Origin: Chryseobacterium sp. ISL-6
GTDB taxonomy: Bacteria > Bacteroidota > Bacteroidia > Flavobacteriales > Weeksellaceae
DNA: 64,000 nt
NCBI RefSeq assembly: GCF_018613715.1
Contig: NZ_JAGGPT010000007.1
Coordinates: forward strand, 346,925 to 410,924
Direction: 5' to 3'
Below are positions 62,935-64,000 of this stretch, piece by piece; positions within the stretch are counted from its first letter, which is position 1, and each line of letters begins with the position of its first letter. Both the position numbers and the translations under genes were made by a program. A model generated the notes under the pieces. It worked only from the letters and a program-made list of their open reading frames with translations. It was not told the DNA's origin and searched no databases.

Positions 62935-63861
62935 CTATTTTAGCGCTTTAAACATCTGGTCAATTGCTTTTTTCTTCTGCTCAAGATTGGGATGTACATA
63001 AAGGTTCAAAGTCGTACTGATATTGGAATGACCAAGCAAAACACTCACGGTTTTATAATCACATTTACTTTCAATACATCTTGTTGCAAAACTATGTCGT
63101 AAGCCGTGAAATTTGATATCAGGAATTTCCAAAAACCTCATCAGGTTTTTATAATAACTTCGGTAGGTTCTAGGTTCTGTGGGTTTAGAATCGTTGGTTA
63201 ATACGTAAAATTCAGGATTTACAATTTTCTTAAAAGGTTTCAGCATTCTCAACAGATCTCTGCTTAGAGGAATTTCTCGTATTGAGTTTTTAGTTTTAGG
63301 GGTATCAATCAACAGTTCTGTTCTGCGTTCTCCATCTTCAATCACATAAATTCTCTGAATAGTTTTTCGGATATTGATAACACCATTATCTGTATCTAAA
63401 TCTTCCCAAGTCAACGCGCAAATTTCTCCGATACGCATCCCCGAAGACAGACAAATATAAACACCCAGATTTCTAAACGTAAAATGCTCCTGAATATAGC
63501 TCATCACTTTTTTCTGATGCGTTCTGCTCAAAACTTCAATCGTATGGGTTTCCCTTACTGTAGGATATTGCACATCAAAATTGACAAATTCAATCCATTT
63601 ATTTTTTGCGCCGAACTTCAGTACCATTTTCAAAACAATGAGAATGTCTTTAATACTTTTCTGACTTAATCCTTGCTCCAGTTTTTGAAATACAAATTTC
63701 TGTACATCTTCATCCTCTATCTCAGAATAGTCTTTAAATACAGGTAATAAATGATTTTCCAGCAACAGCACATAAGCCGAAAAGGTTGATTTTTTCACAT
63801 ACAGCTTTTTGTCATTCTTCCATAGTTCAGCGATTTCTGCCAATGTTTTCTTTCTTGTCAT
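62935..63861 (-). CDS. Tyrosine recombinase (phage-integrase family) next to hsdR
   Basis: 308 residues. The N-terminal SAM-like core-binding domain lies in about 20-95. The catalytic residues are all present: Arg143 in SSGMRIGEICALTW, His252 and Arg255 in HGLRHSFAT, His278 in LLGHSN and Tyr288 in TLNLYVHP, with a likely Lys in the KTIQR strand at about 166. It is intact and probably active. It sits directly upstream of hsdR on the same strand. In Bacteroidetes such recombinases within type I restriction loci invert parts of hsdS and switch DNA specificity; that use here is an inference because hsdS is not in the window. Confidence 0.93.
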   Translation of the reverse strand: MTRKKTLAEIAELWKNDKKLYVKKSTFSAYVLLLENHLLPVFKDYSEIEDEDVQKFVFQKLEQGLSQKSIKDILIVLKMVLKFGAKNKWIEFVNFDVQYPTVRETHTIEVLSRTHQKKVMSYIQEHFTFRNLGVYICLSSGMRIGEICALTWEDLDTDNGVINIRKTIQRIYVIEDGERRTELLIDTPKTKNSIREIPLSRDLLRMLKPFKKIVNPEFYVLTNDSKPTEPRTYRSYYKNLMRFLEIPDIKFHGLRHSFATRCIESKCDYKTVSVLLGHSNISTTLNLYVHPNLEQKKKAIDQMFKALK

Positions 63862-64000
63862 AATTTTTTTGATTTTAATATTTATTATTTAAAATCCTAA
63901 AGTTAGTGATGATTAGAAATTATCTCCTCTACCAAGAATTAAGGAGCAATTTACTCCTCAATCTTACTTAGTCAGAAAAGACCAATTTTATTTCCTAATT

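Noticed and set aside
63930..64000. Start of a neighbouring hsdS gene
   Set aside because: Only about 100 bp remain; a short minus-strand tail and a small AGGAG/CTCCT hairpin are visible but too little to assign.

Overview
The window looks like chromosomal DNA of a flavobacterium close to Chryseobacterium. It is AT-rich. It carries TAnnTTTG-type promoter elements, a protein with a type IX secretion sorting tail, LytS/LytTR two-component genes, a DUF2652-type protein, many short lipoproteins, and the palindromic intergenic repeats common in that group. The genus is inferred from sequence style, not from a marker gene. No tRNA, rRNA, CRISPR array or insertion sequence was seen.

Layout. 1-6.7 kb: end of an unrecognised gene with a strong terminator, a possible decayed outer-membrane gene, a PaaI-type thioesterase, DNA topoisomerase III (topB), a LytS/LytTR pair, a sterol-desaturase-family hydroxylase and a small GNAT protein. 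6.9-26.5 kb: the most unusual part, seven minus-strand genes spaced 2-80 bp apart. In transcription order they encode a 1098-aa protein with a C-terminal metzincin zinc site, a 347-aa exported protein, a 2279-aa beta-rich giant, a 1595-aa giant, and three proteins (508, 485 and 178 aa) sharing one N-terminal module; two of these have phage-fibre-like repeats. No phage head, portal, terminase, sheath or tube gene is present, so this is neither a prophage nor a complete contractile injection system. I could not assign it to a described system.

26.5-27.4 kb: a long structured intergenic region. It has a diverged 39-bp direct repeat around a 14-bp palindrome, an operator-like dyad, a Met/Cys-rich 33-codon leader peptide and an intrinsic terminator. 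This arrangement suggests attenuation control of the next operon: a DMT exporter followed by metN, metI and metQ (methionine ABC importer). 31-36.7 kb: an exported GH3 glycosidase, two duplicated lipoproteins, a SUFU-like protein and an orphan (immunity-like accessory genes), and a DUF2652 cyclase-like protein. 36.7-43.6 kb: a complete RND efflux operon with an AraC regulator just upstream.

43.7-58.3 kb: ordinary flavobacterial genes. These are an exported serine hydrolase, a CynX-type MFS with a divergent AraC regulator, a LOG-family protein, a DHA2 drug exporter with a divergent Lrp/AsnC regulator, a CPBP protein, a Tam-like methyltransferase with an overlapping GNAT, an OB-like lipoprotein, a class C beta-lactamase-fold hydrolase, a T9SS-sorted surface protein, and an S9 peptidase preceded by a MarR regulator. 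58.4-64 kb: two small orphans, an XRE/coiled-coil regulator, a type I restriction subunit (hsdR) and a tyrosine recombinase. This is the edge of a type I restriction locus whose hsdM and hsdS should lie beyond position 64000.
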